The notes below the pieces were generated by a model, which did no database searches, was not told where the DNA came from, and worked only from the letters and a program-made list of their open reading frames with translations. Both the position numbers and the translations under genes were made by a program. Positions 31,092-39,170 of a DNA stretch of 64,000 nucleotides are shown piece after piece. Source of the stretch: Fredericiella sp963839515 (GTDB taxonomy: Bacteria > Chloroflexota > Anaerolineae > Caldilineales > Caldilineaceae); contig CAWIVN010000023.1 in the NCBI GenBank assembly GCA_963839515.1, forward strand, positions 62,001-126,000, written 5' to 3'. The first letter of the stretch is position 1, and the number at the start of each line of letters is the position of its first letter.

Positions 31092-32669
31092 ATGGAATTC
31101 CTTAATCAATGGGCGCTCCCCATCCTGATTGTGTGGCCGCTGCTCAGCGCTATCTTGGTGTTCCTGAGCAAGAACGAAAGCATGATCAAGTGGGGCTCGG
31201 TGGCAGCTAGTCTGCTCCCTTTGGGCATCAGCATTTACATGCTGGTGTCGTACGACTACAGCTCGGGAGCAATGGCGTTCGAGGTGGAGTGGCCGTGGAT
31301 TCCGGCCATTAACTCGAGCATCCACCTGGGCGCCGATAATCTGAGTATTCCGCTCATCTTCCTGACCGCTTTGCTGACGACACTGAGCCTGTACTACAGC
31401 ATCTTTGTCATCAACACGCGCGTCAAGGAATATTTCGGCCTCTTCCTCATCCTGGCTGTGAGCATGTTTGGCGTATTCATCTCGCTAGACTACGTAGTCT
31501 TCTACGTCTTCTGGGAACTAAGCCTGGTGCCCATGTACCTGCTGATCGGTATCTGGGGCGGCAAGAATCGTGACTACGCCTCGATCAAGTTCTTTATCTA
31601 CACCTTGATCGGTTCGGTCGCCATGCTGCTAGCTATCCTGGCTACCTACTTTGCCACCGGCACCTTTGACATTATTGGCGCTGCTGCTGCAAAACCATTT
31701 ATGAATTTGCCGCCCGACCAGGCGCTCTTGTTGACCAGCCTGGCCTTTTGGGGCATGTTCCTTGGCTTCGCCTTCAAGGTGCCCAGCTTCCCCTTCCACA
31801 CCTGGCTGCCTGATGCCCATACCGAGGCGCCGACAGCCGGCAGCGTTATCCTTGCCGGTGTTCTGCTCAAGCTCGGCGGTTACAGCATGATGCGCATGCT
31901 GCTTCCGACCTATCCGACGGCGGCCGCCTACTGGTCGACGTGGCTGGTTGCCTTAGGCGCCATCGCTATCGTTTACGGTGCGTTGGTTTGTATCGCCCAG
32001 ACCGATCTCAAGCGGCTGATTGCGTACAGCTCGGTGTCGCACATGGGCTACGTCATTATGGGCATCGGCGCCGCCGCTGCGGCTTTTAATGTGCTCGATG
32101 ACCCACGCAAGTTTGACAGTGCGGCCATGGCCTTTAATGGGGCCACGATGCAGATGTTCAATCACGGCCTCATCACCGGCGCCCTGTTCTTCCTCGTCGG
32201 CGTGATCTACGAACGCGCCCACACACGCGACATCGATCGCTTTGGTGGGCTCAGCAGCAAGACGCCCTATTATTACGGCATCATGATGGTCGCGCTCTTT
32301 GCCAGCCTTGGCTTGCCCGGTCTGAGCGGTTTCTGGGGCGAGTTCTTTACCTTCCGCGGCGCGTTGGATCTGGCGACCGGTTGGGCAATCTTTGCCGCCC
32401 TCGGCATCGCCCTGGCTGCCGTCTACATCCTCTGGCGCATCGCCCAGAATGTCTTCTTGGGCGGGTATGACTCGAGCAAGATCACGCACTGGACGACGGC
32501 GATAGGGAAGCACGCCGATGGGCCGACCGACATGGTCGGTTTCGAGAAGCTGACACTGTGGCCGCTGGTGATCTTTATCTTCATCCTAGGTGTATATCCG
32601 ACGCCGCTGCTCAACTATCTGAACGGCGCCGCCGTTCAGATCCTGACCTTCGTACAGAGCGTCATGTAA
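31092..32669 (+). CDS. nuoM: NADH-quinone oxidoreductase subunit M (operon 2)
   Basis: This 525-residue antiporter-like subunit has the essential glutamate region YVFWELSLVPMYLLIGIWGG, the lysine/Pro loop FPFHTWLPDAHTEAPTAGS and the helix RLIAYSSVSHMGYVIMG. Length is normal. It starts 24 bases after nuoL and ends 18 bases before nuoN. It is a divergent second copy of the gene at 11745-13280, not a recent duplicate. Confidence 0.95.
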   Translation: MEFLNQWALPILIVWPLLSAILVFLSKNESMIKWGSVAASLLPLGISIYMLVSYDYSSGAMAFEVEWPWIPAINSSIHLGADNLSIPLIFLTALLTTLSLYYSIFVINTRVKEYFGLFLILAVSMFGVFISLDYVVFYVFWELSLVPMYLLIGIWGGKNRDYASIKFFIYTLIGSVAMLLAILATYFATGTFDIIGAAAAKPFMNLPPDQALLLTSLAFWGMFLGFAFKVPSFPFHTWLPDAHTEAPTAGSVILAGVLLKLGGYSMMRMLLPTYPTAAAYWSTWLVALGAIAIVYGALVCIAQTDLKRLIAYSSVSHMGYVIMGIGAAAAAFNVLDDPRKFDSAAMAFNGATMQMFNHGLITGALFFLVGVIYERAHTRDIDRFGGLSSKTPYYYGIMMVALFASLGLPGLSGFWGEFFTFRGALDLATGWAIFAALGIALAAVYILWRIAQNVFLGGYDSSKITHWTTAIGKHADGPTDMVGFEKLTLWPLVIFIFILGVYPTPLLNYLNGAAVQILTFVQSVM

Positions 32670-32687
32670 AGGCGCGGGAGGCCACTC

Positions 32688-34181
32688 TTGGAAATTGGAT
32701 TCTTTTCGCTGGTAAGCATCTTGCCCGAGATCATTCTGATCGTCGGCGGGTTGCTGATCCTGCTTCTGGACGCAACGTCAGGCAAGCGCGGGGACAGCGG
32801 TCGTGGCTTTATGGCCATTAGCGTGCTCTTCCTGCTTGTCGGTTTGATCGGCGTCGTTTTTCAACTCGGTGCGCAGCCGCATATCGCCCTGTACATGGTG
32901 GCGATCGATCCGTTTGCGCTGTACATGAAGCTGATCATCTATGGCGCCATGGCGCTGATCGCCGTGGCCGGCGGCGGTTATCTGAATAAGCATATCAGCG
33001 CCCGGGGCGAGTTTTGGTCGTCGTATCTGTTCGTTACCGCGGCGATGAGCTTTGCCGTCGGCGCCACCAATCTGCTGCTGCTGTTCGTAGCGATTGAGTT
33101 TCTATCGATCACGAGCTATATCTTGGTCGGCTTTGTACGTGAGGACCTGCGCAGTTCGGAAGCCGGTCTCAAGTACTTCTTGTATGGTTCGGTTGCCTCG
33201 GCCGTCATGCTCTACGGCATGAGCCTGCTCTATGGTGCGAGCGGCTCATTGATGCTGGCGGATATCGGCGCCACCATGGCCGAACATCCTGAGTTGGCCA
33301 CCGTCCTGGTGCCGTCGGCGGTGTTGGTGATGGTTGGTCTTGGCTTTAAGGCCAGCCTGGCGCCCTTCTTCCAGTGGACGCCCGATACCTATGAAGGTGC
33401 GCCGACCCCAGTAACTGCCTATCTGTCGACCGCGTCCAAGGCAGTCGGTTTTGCCGTTATTGCCCGCGTGATGCTGGTCGGGTTTGCGCCGGCGCGTGAG
33501 GTGTGGGTGCCTCTGCTGGGCGGTTTGGCCGTACTTACGATGTTTGCCGGCAACCTGATGGCGTTGCGCCAGACCAATGTCAAGCGCATGTTGGCCTACA
33601 GTTCGATCGCGCAAGCCGGTTATATGCTGCTGGGCCTGGTGTCCGTAGTCGACGCTAGCACCACTGATGTAACGGCGCTGACGATGAACGGCCTCAATGG
33701 CCTGCTGATTTACTTGTTTGGCTACTTGTTCACCAACATCGGCGCCTTTATGGTGGTGTTGGCGGTCGAGAACATGACGGGTGGCAGCGACTACGTGCAC
33801 TTCAACAACCTGGTGAAACGGTCACCGGGTCTGGCCTTTGCCATGTTCATCTTCATGCTCAGCCTGGTTGGCATTCCGTTGACCGCCGGGTTTGTGGGCA
33901 AGTTCTTTGTCTTCGGCGCTACCGTTCAGCACCAATACTACTTCCTGGCGGCAGTTGCAGTCATCAACGTAGCCATCTCGGCTTTCTACTATCTAAACTT
34001 GGTGCGCATCATGTTCTTCAGCCAGGATGAAGATGAACTTGCCATTGGCGCTACTGCAGGCGTCGGTGCACAAGCCATTGTCTTTCTATGCGTGCTGGGC
34101 GTTTTCTGGATTGGCCTCTACCCGCCCAATGTCATCGACTGGGCGAACAGTGCCTCGCAGTATCTCCTGCAGATGCTGTAA
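32688..34181 (+). CDS. nuoN: NADH-quinone oxidoreductase subunit N (operon 2)
   Basis: This 497-residue antiporter-like subunit is the last of operon 2. Signatures include FVAIEFLSITSYILVGFVRE, APFFQWTPDTYEGAPTPVTA and RMLAYSSIAQAGYMLLG. The start is TTG at 32688: GGGAGG ends six bases upstream and there is no better in-frame ATG. A strong terminator follows 41 bases after its stop. Confidence 0.94.
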   Translation: MEIGFFSLVSILPEIILIVGGLLILLLDATSGKRGDSGRGFMAISVLFLLVGLIGVVFQLGAQPHIALYMVAIDPFALYMKLIIYGAMALIAVAGGGYLNKHISARGEFWSSYLFVTAAMSFAVGATNLLLLFVAIEFLSITSYILVGFVREDLRSSEAGLKYFLYGSVASAVMLYGMSLLYGASGSLMLADIGATMAEHPELATVLVPSAVLVMVGLGFKASLAPFFQWTPDTYEGAPTPVTAYLSTASKAVGFAVIARVMLVGFAPAREVWVPLLGGLAVLTMFAGNLMALRQTNVKRMLAYSSIAQAGYMLLGLVSVVDASTTDVTALTMNGLNGLLIYLFGYLFTNIGAFMVVLAVENMTGGSDYVHFNNLVKRSPGLAFAMFIFMLSLVGIPLTAGFVGKFFVFGATVQHQYYFLAAVAVINVAISAFYYLNLVRIMFFSQDEDELAIGATAGVGAQAIVFLCVLGVFWIGLYPPNVIDWANSASQYLLQML

Positions 34182-34222
34182 TCGCTCGGACGGCGGACCG
34201 GCGCTTGCGTTTTGCAGAGCCC

Positions 34223-34263
34223 AAACACCGAGTGGCTGTATCGTATAGCCACTCGGTGTTTTT
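34223..34263 (+). terminator. Intrinsic terminator of complex I operon 2
   Basis: A perfect 15-base stem (34223-34237 with 34247-34261) around a nine-base loop is followed by a run of T (34259-34263). It lies just after the nuoN stop and before the next gene, on the plus strand. Confidence 0.93.
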
Positions 34264-34333
34264 CTGTCCAGGGCACGTAATCTGCCGCCAACGGTTTCGT
34301 GTCCCCACCAATTTCCGTATATACTCGTACTAC

Positions 34334-36199
34334 ATGAACGTGACCTTTCCGCCTCCGTCCCACTGCCGTCATCGATGGCGTCCTGTGTTGCAGGATGCGC
34401 TGGCCGGTATGGTGGTGCTGGGGCTGATAGCCGCGGTGCTGGTGCCAGCGACGAATGTCTTGGCGCAAGCTGCGGCTCCTTCGCCCAATGCCGTGCTGTC
34501 ACTGGCAGTCGCCCCGAGTGCACCAGACCGGGTGCTCGCCGGGGTGCTAAACTCGCCGCAACCTGCCGGCGTGTGGCGTTCGCAGGACGGCGGCCTGACC
34601 TGGCAAAACACTACCCCTAACCTGGGGCCTAACATCAGCATTGCCGCTATCACTTTTGACCCACGCAACTCTCGCCTGGCTTTTGCTGCAGATGGTGGCT
34701 CGGGCTTTCTCTATCGATCCAATGATGGAGGCGCCACCTGGGCGGAAGTCCCGTCGGTGCGGGACTTAGTGAGCAGCAACAGCGCCATCGGCGAGTTGTA
34801 TGCTACCAACGAGGGCAGCGGCCTTGTTCTCTATGCCGGCACCCGCTTTGACGGGGTGCTGCGCACGACAGACGCCGGCAATACCTGGCAGCAGCTTGAT
34901 GCCGGCCTGGTCGGGGAGGCACGCCGTATTCGTGAATTGCTGGAATATGGCGGCAACCTGTACGCCGGAACGCATGACGGTCTATACCGTTTGCCAACCG
35001 GCGGCACGACCTGGTCGCAGGTCGCTGGCTTCCCTGATGGCGGCATCGTCTACAGCCTTGCTGTCCAGGGCGACACTTTATACGCCGGCACGGATACGGC
35101 CGTCTATCGTAGCGATGACGGCGATACCTGGACATCCGTCCCCAATTTGCCTACGACCATCTATTACGACATCGTCGACACTGGCCGGCTGCTGGTGCTG
35201 GGGACGGAAAATGGCCTTTTTTCCGGCAGCGGTGAAAGCTGGTCGCCTGCCAATGTCGACGGCACAGCCTACACGGCTCCCGTCTACGCATTGGCCAACA
35301 CATCCCGCGCGCCCCGGACGATCTATGCGGGCACTGTCGACAACTGGGTACTGCGCAGCGATGACGAAGGGCTAAACTTCTCCTCACTGGCTACCATGGC
35401 ACCGCTTGACGTGCGTGCGGCACTGGCCACGGCAACGCCGACCGCCACACCTACGGCAACGCCAACCAATACGGCAACGCCCACAAACACGCCCACGGAA
35501 ACTGCGAGCGCAACGCCGACTGCCACCTCGACCAACACCCCTATACCAACCAATACGCCGGAACCGACTGCGACGTTCACACCGCAGCCTACCGCTACCT
35601 CCAGTAATACCCCGACAGGCACCTACACGGTTGAGCCTACCGCTACGGCCAGCAGCACTCCCGTGCCTACCGACACGCCCGTGGCTGCCGCAACTGCCAC
35701 GCTCGTCGCAGTGGCACCGGCGACGCAAACTGGCACGCTTGCACCCAGCGCGGCAGCGCCGATCACCATCGAACTGCCGCTGCCGCAGACGGGCGTAGTG
35801 ACTGACACGGCCGGGCTGATACGCCAGGCAATCGAATCTGCCGGAGCATCCTTAACCGGGGCACAGGGGGCCACGCCACAACCGGCAGCCGGCGCCCAGC
35901 CTGAAGCACCCAGCGACGTACTGCTGCCGACGAATACGGCCGTACCTTCGGCTACGCCCACGGCGGCCCCACCAACAGCCACGCCATCGCCCACGACCAC
36001 ACAGTTGCCCACTACTACTCCCCCGCCTACCGCGACCGCTACGGTGACGCCGACGCCTACCGCCACGCCGGTCCCCGTCGACGTTGCCGCCGAAGTGCGC
36101 ACGCGGCTGCCATTGCTATTTGCGGGGGCCTCCCTCTTCCTGTTCTTCGTGATCGTAGCCGCCGGCATCTCGATTGTGCGCGGCCCGCGCGACATTTAA
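34334..36199 (+). CDS. Surface protein with BNR/sortilin-like beta-propeller and Thr-Pro stalk
   Basis: This 621-residue protein is exported: a basic N-terminus and a hydrophobic segment (residues about 23-43) ending in NVLAQA act as a signal. Residues about 50-360 contain several Asp-box-like repeats (GVWRSQDGGLTWQ, LYRSNDGGATWAEV, VLRTTDAGNTWQQL, VYRSDDGDTWTSV), pointing to a sortilin/BNR beta-propeller. Then come two Thr/Pro/Ala-rich low-complexity segments of the TPTATPT type, a stalk probably spanning the wall. The last 30 residues are a transmembrane helix with the positively charged tail VRGPRDI. The ATG at 34334 begins the signal sequence. The ligand or substrate is unknown. Confidence 0.82.
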   Translation: MNVTFPPPSHCRHRWRPVLQDALAGMVVLGLIAAVLVPATNVLAQAAAPSPNAVLSLAVAPSAPDRVLAGVLNSPQPAGVWRSQDGGLTWQNTTPNLGPNISIAAITFDPRNSRLAFAADGGSGFLYRSNDGGATWAEVPSVRDLVSSNSAIGELYATNEGSGLVLYAGTRFDGVLRTTDAGNTWQQLDAGLVGEARRIRELLEYGGNLYAGTHDGLYRLPTGGTTWSQVAGFPDGGIVYSLAVQGDTLYAGTDTAVYRSDDGDTWTSVPNLPTTIYYDIVDTGRLLVLGTENGLFSGSGESWSPANVDGTAYTAPVYALANTSRAPRTIYAGTVDNWVLRSDDEGLNFSSLATMAPLDVRAALATATPTATPTATPTNTATPTNTPTETASATPTATSTNTPIPTNTPEPTATFTPQPTATSSNTPTGTYTVEPTATASSTPVPTDTPVAAATATLVAVAPATQTGTLAPSAAAPITIELPLPQTGVVTDTAGLIRQAIESAGASLTGAQGATPQPAAGAQPEAPSDVLLPTNTAVPSATPTAAPPTATPSPTTTQLPTTTPPPTATATVTPTPTATPVPVDVAAEVRTRLPLLFAGASLFLFFVIVAAGISIVRGPRDI

Positions 36200-36235
36200 T
36201 AGATCGCTTCCAGGAACCGTTCCGGGAAACCAAAT

Positions 36236-37861
36236 ATGCAAAACGCAACCATTTCTTTAGCCCAATTGTTGCAACTGCTCCCCGATGCTCGCTATTGGGG
36301 CACGGCCGATTCCCGTACCCTTGCCATCAGCCATGTAACCTTTGACAGCCGCGCCGTGCAGCCGGGAAGCCTGTTTGTGGCAGTCGCCGGTGGGCGCATT
36401 GACGGTCACCGGTTTCTTGCACAGGCCGCTACGGCAGGAGCAGCCGTCCTGCTTGGCACTACGTCACCCAACGTGTTGTCCGGCAACGGCTGCTTGCCAG
36501 CAGCTGCCGCCTATGTGCAGGTGGCAGACAGCCGCAAGGCGCTAGCCGTCGCCGCAGCAGCGTTGCATGATTTTCCGTCGCGCAAACTGCAGGTGCTTGG
36601 TGTCACAGGAACCGATGGCAAGACGACGACCTGCACCTTACTGGAAGCGATCCTGGCAATGGCCAGCACGGATGCGGCGGCGCCCAAGGGACGTGTCGGC
36701 ATGGTTACGACCGTCGGTGCACGCATCCAGGGGCGCGAGAGCGACACTGGGTTGCACGTCACCACGCCCGATGCGCCGGATGTACAGCAGTTCCTGGCGC
36801 AGATGGTCGAGGCAGGCTGCCGCTACGCCGTGATCGAGAGCACCAGCCATGGGCTGGCGCAAGCGCGCGTGGCAGCCGTAGACTTCGACGTGGCCGCCGT
36901 GACCAACATCACGCACGAGCATCTCGACTTTCATGGCACGCGCGATGCCTATGTCGCAGCCAAGGCACTGCTCTTCCGCAGCCTCTATGCCTCGCCCCCT
37001 AAGCCCGGGCGGCCGCGCTGCGCCGTGCTCAATGCCGACGACGCGGGCTCTTATGGCGCGCTGCTGGCGGCGCTTAACGAGGAGGCCAGCATTCACCACT
37101 ATCACGTGCTTGTGCGTTCTTATGGCGTTCCCGGGCACAGCGGTGTGCGGCTTGACGTTGCTGCGCGCGACATCCACTATGCCCCGGCGCGGACCCGCTT
37201 TGCCTTGCATTGGTGGGGCGGTGTTATTCCGATTGAGACCAGGCTGCTCGGTGAATTTAACGTCTACAACATACTCTGTGCTGCCACGGCCGCGCTGGCG
37301 CTCGACATTCCCCCTGCTGCTGTCCAGCAAGGTGTGGCGGCGCTGGAAGGCGTGCTGGGCCGTATGCAGCGCATCGACGCCGGACAACCTTTCTTGGCTA
37401 TCGTCGACTTCGCCCATACCCACATCAGCCTGGAAAGCGCCCTGCGTACGCTGCGGCCACTGGTCGGGCAGGGCAGTGCCGATGGCAAGGGACGGCTGAT
37501 CTCGGTCTTTGGCTCGGCGGGCCTGCGCGACCGCGAGAAGCGCTACCTGATGGGGCGCGTATCGGGCAAGTTAGCCGACTTTACCGTGATTACCGCCGAG
37601 GACCCGCGCACCGAGGATCTGGCCGACATCTGCCGCTCGATCGAGCGCGGGGTCCGTGAGTTTGCTGACAGCAGCCGTTACGCCATCGTGCCTGATCGCA
37701 CCGAGGCTATTCGGTATGCCGTCGACATGGCACAGCCGGGCGACGTCGTGGCCGCCTTTGGCAAGGGCCATGAACGCAGCATGTGTTTTGGCGAGACGGA
37801 ATACCCTTGGAGCGACCAGGATGTCATGCTGGCCGCGCTGCAAAGGCGTGTTGCCTCTTGA
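36236..37861 (+). CDS. murE: MurE-like UDP-N-acetylmuramoyl-tripeptide synthetase
   Basis: This 541-residue Mur ligase adds the third residue of the peptidoglycan stem peptide using ATP. Domains in order: an N-terminal UDP-binding part (FDSRAVQPGSLFVAV), the central ATPase with P-loop GVTGTDGKTTT near 122-132, and a C-terminal ligand domain with FGKGHERSM. At the substrate-specificity position (about 455-458) it has EDPR instead of the DNPR that marks meso-diaminopimelate enzymes, so lysine or ornithine is more likely. It stands alone rather than in a division/wall cluster. Its ATG follows a poor ribosome site. Confidence 0.88.
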   Translation: MQNATISLAQLLQLLPDARYWGTADSRTLAISHVTFDSRAVQPGSLFVAVAGGRIDGHRFLAQAATAGAAVLLGTTSPNVLSGNGCLPAAAAYVQVADSRKALAVAAAALHDFPSRKLQVLGVTGTDGKTTTCTLLEAILAMASTDAAAPKGRVGMVTTVGARIQGRESDTGLHVTTPDAPDVQQFLAQMVEAGCRYAVIESTSHGLAQARVAAVDFDVAAVTNITHEHLDFHGTRDAYVAAKALLFRSLYASPPKPGRPRCAVLNADDAGSYGALLAALNEEASIHHYHVLVRSYGVPGHSGVRLDVAARDIHYAPARTRFALHWWGGVIPIETRLLGEFNVYNILCAATAALALDIPPAAVQQGVAALEGVLGRMQRIDAGQPFLAIVDFAHTHISLESALRTLRPLVGQGSADGKGRLISVFGSAGLRDREKRYLMGRVSGKLADFTVITAEDPRTEDLADICRSIERGVREFADSSRYAIVPDRTEAIRYAVDMAQPGDVVAAFGKGHERSMCFGETEYPWSDQDVMLAALQRRVAS

Positions 37862-37886
37862 CAAAGTGCTAAACGGCGATTATAAT
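37858..37886 (+). promoter_or_regulatory. Perfect sigma-70-type promoter of the TetR gene
   Basis: The -35 box TTGACA (37858-37863) and -10 box TATAAT (37881-37886) are both exact consensus, separated by the ideal 17 bases. The -35 box overlaps the stop codon of murE. Transcription would start near 37893, inside the putative operator. Confidence 0.88.
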
Positions 37887-37901
37887 CCGAACACTGTTTG
37901 G
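37887..37901. promoter_or_regulatory. Putative TetR operator at its own promoter
   Basis: CCGAACA-C-TGTTTGG is a 15-base palindrome with one mismatch, lying immediately after the -10 box and over the probable start of transcription. A matching palindrome at 38633-38647 lies before the next operon. Binding here would block transcription, which fits autorepression. Confidence 0.65.
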
Positions 37902-37922
37902 TAAATTAGCGAGGCTAGGCGT

Positions 37923-38549
37923 ATGGAATCCACGCCGCGCGAGCGACGGCATGAAAAGACACGGCAGGCAATCCTGGATGCGGCGCGTAAGATCATCGCC
38001 AGCCAGGGTACAGAGGCGCTTTCGATGCGCGCCATTGCGCAGCACATCGATTACAGCCCCGCCGGGTTATACGAGTACTTTGACAGCAAGGAAGAGATCG
38101 TGGGCGCAGTGTGTGAACAGGGGCATCGCCGGCTGACAGAATTCATGCTGCGGGCCGATCCTGACCTGCCGCCGGACGAACTGCTCTTGCAACTGGGGCT
38201 TGCCTATATTGACTTCGCCGTGCGCAACCCCGACTTCTTTCTGTTGATGTTTACGAGTCAGAGCACAGGGGTCGCGCCGGGTTCGAGCCAGCAGGAGATG
38301 ACGGAAGGCATGCAAAAGGAAGGCTCCTCATTTCCGCTGCTGCTGCGTGCAATCCAACGCGGGGTCGACGAGAGAGTCTTCAAGCCAAAGCCTGGCTACG
38401 GCGTGTTCGAAATGGCATTCACAGCCTGGGCCATGGTGCATGGCATTGCGATGCTGCGCATCGGCAACTTGCGCCATTTTCCCGGCGACTTTAGCGCCAT
38501 GGAGCACGAAGCGCTGCGGCGCATCGGCGCCGGTCTGATGGCCGGCTAG
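37923..38549 (+). CDS. TetR/AcrR-family transcriptional repressor
   Basis: This 208-residue regulator has an N-terminal helix-turn-helix of TetR type (RQAILDAARKIIASQGTEAL, then MRAIAQHIDYSPAGLYEYF). A helical ligand-binding domain follows, in which the conserved AWAMVHGIAML segment is visible. GAGG precedes the ATG. It has a perfect promoter and palindromic operator upstream, and the same operator precedes the following membrane-protein operon, so it probably controls itself and that operon. The inducer is unknown. Confidence 0.9.
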   Translation: MESTPRERRHEKTRQAILDAARKIIASQGTEALSMRAIAQHIDYSPAGLYEYFDSKEEIVGAVCEQGHRRLTEFMLRADPDLPPDELLLQLGLAYIDFAVRNPDFFLLMFTSQSTGVAPGSSQQEMTEGMQKEGSSFPLLLRAIQRGVDERVFKPKPGYGVFEMAFTAWAMVHGIAMLRIGNLRHFPGDFSAMEHEALRRIGAGLMAG

Positions 38550-38570
38550 CGGTAACGAGTTCTGTATGGA

Positions 38571-38624
38571 CTGCACGCATTCGTGCAGATCGGCAGTCGT
38601 CTGCCTGTGACTGCCTTTCTTTTT
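38571..38624 (+). terminator. Possible terminator after the TetR gene
   Basis: Two small hairpins follow the stop: CTGCACG-CATT-CGTGCAG (38571-38588) and GGCAG-TCGT-CTGCC (38592-38605). A T-rich stretch (TTTCTTTTT) ends at 38624. The T tract is about ten bases from the second stem, so termination is possible but not certain. Confidence 0.4.
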
Positions 38625-38632
38625 GCGAGATT

Positions 38633-38647
38633 CTGAACATTGTTCGG
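38633..38647. promoter_or_regulatory. Putative TetR operator before the ABA4-like operon
   Basis: CTGAACA-T-TGTTCGG is a 15-base palindrome with the same half-site (CYGAACA) and one-base centre as 37887-37901. It lies 33 bases before the ATG at 38681. Two sites of matching design flanking a TetR gene are good, though indirect, evidence for its target sequence. Confidence 0.65.
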
Positions 38648-38680
38648 TTTTCTAAATACGTTAGATGGAGGGGGAGAGAG

Positions 38681-39127
38681 ATGGAGACGATTTTTCAGCT
38701 GAGCAACGTGCTTGTGATGCCGTTCTGGCTATTGATGGTTTTCCTGCCGTACTGGGGGTGGACCAAGCGCATCTTAGCTTCGCCTTGGGTGGTCGGTCCA
38801 GCCGCGTTGCTCTACGCGCTGCTGGTAATTCCAGCTCTGGCCAGCCTGCTGCCCCAGTTGGCCAACCCCCAACTAGAGGACATCGCCGCCTTGCTGGGCA
38901 CGCCACAGGGAGCCACGATTGCCTGGGTGCATTTCCTGGCCTTTGACCTGTTTGTGGGGCGCTGGGCCTATCTTGACAGCCGCCAACGCGGCATCACCGC
39001 CTGGCTTGTCTCGCCGCTTTTGTTGCTGATCTTGATGGTTGGCCCGTTGGGACTGCTGCTTTACCTGATTGTGCGCCTGTTCTTTGGTCGTAGCACCCAA
39101 TCTACGCTGGTTGGTTCAGCAGTTTGA
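38681..39127 (+). CDS. ABA4-like (DUF4281) membrane protein
   Basis: This 148-residue protein has about four hydrophobic helices. The segment WVHFLAFDLFVGRWAYLDSR matches the ABA4/DUF4281 family, whose plant member takes part in neoxanthin formation; the bacterial function is not known. GGAGGGGGAGAG precedes the ATG. It is the first gene after a TetR-type operator and is followed 43 bases later by another membrane-protein gene, probably in one operon. Confidence 0.8.
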   Translation: METIFQLSNVLVMPFWLLMVFLPYWGWTKRILASPWVVGPAALLYALLVIPALASLLPQLANPQLEDIAALLGTPQGATIAWVHFLAFDLFVGRWAYLDSRQRGITAWLVSPLLLLILMVGPLGLLLYLIVRLFFGRSTQSTLVGSAV

Positions 39128-39170
39128 GTTGCACGTAAAGCTCTGCACTTGTAGCACAGGGAGGTTATTC

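Noticed and set aside
25737..34181. Operon 2 as an Mrp-type Na+/H+ antiporter or membrane-bound hydrogenase.
   Set aside because: It encodes clear NuoA, NuoH, NuoJ and NuoK; there are no MrpE/F/G-like genes and no hydrogenase large or small subunits.
35430..35560. Possible CRISPR-like or tandem DNA repeats (ACG CCx ACx pattern).
   Set aside because: The repeats are three-base codon patterns encoding a Thr/Pro stalk within a surface-protein gene; there are no spacers of uniform length.
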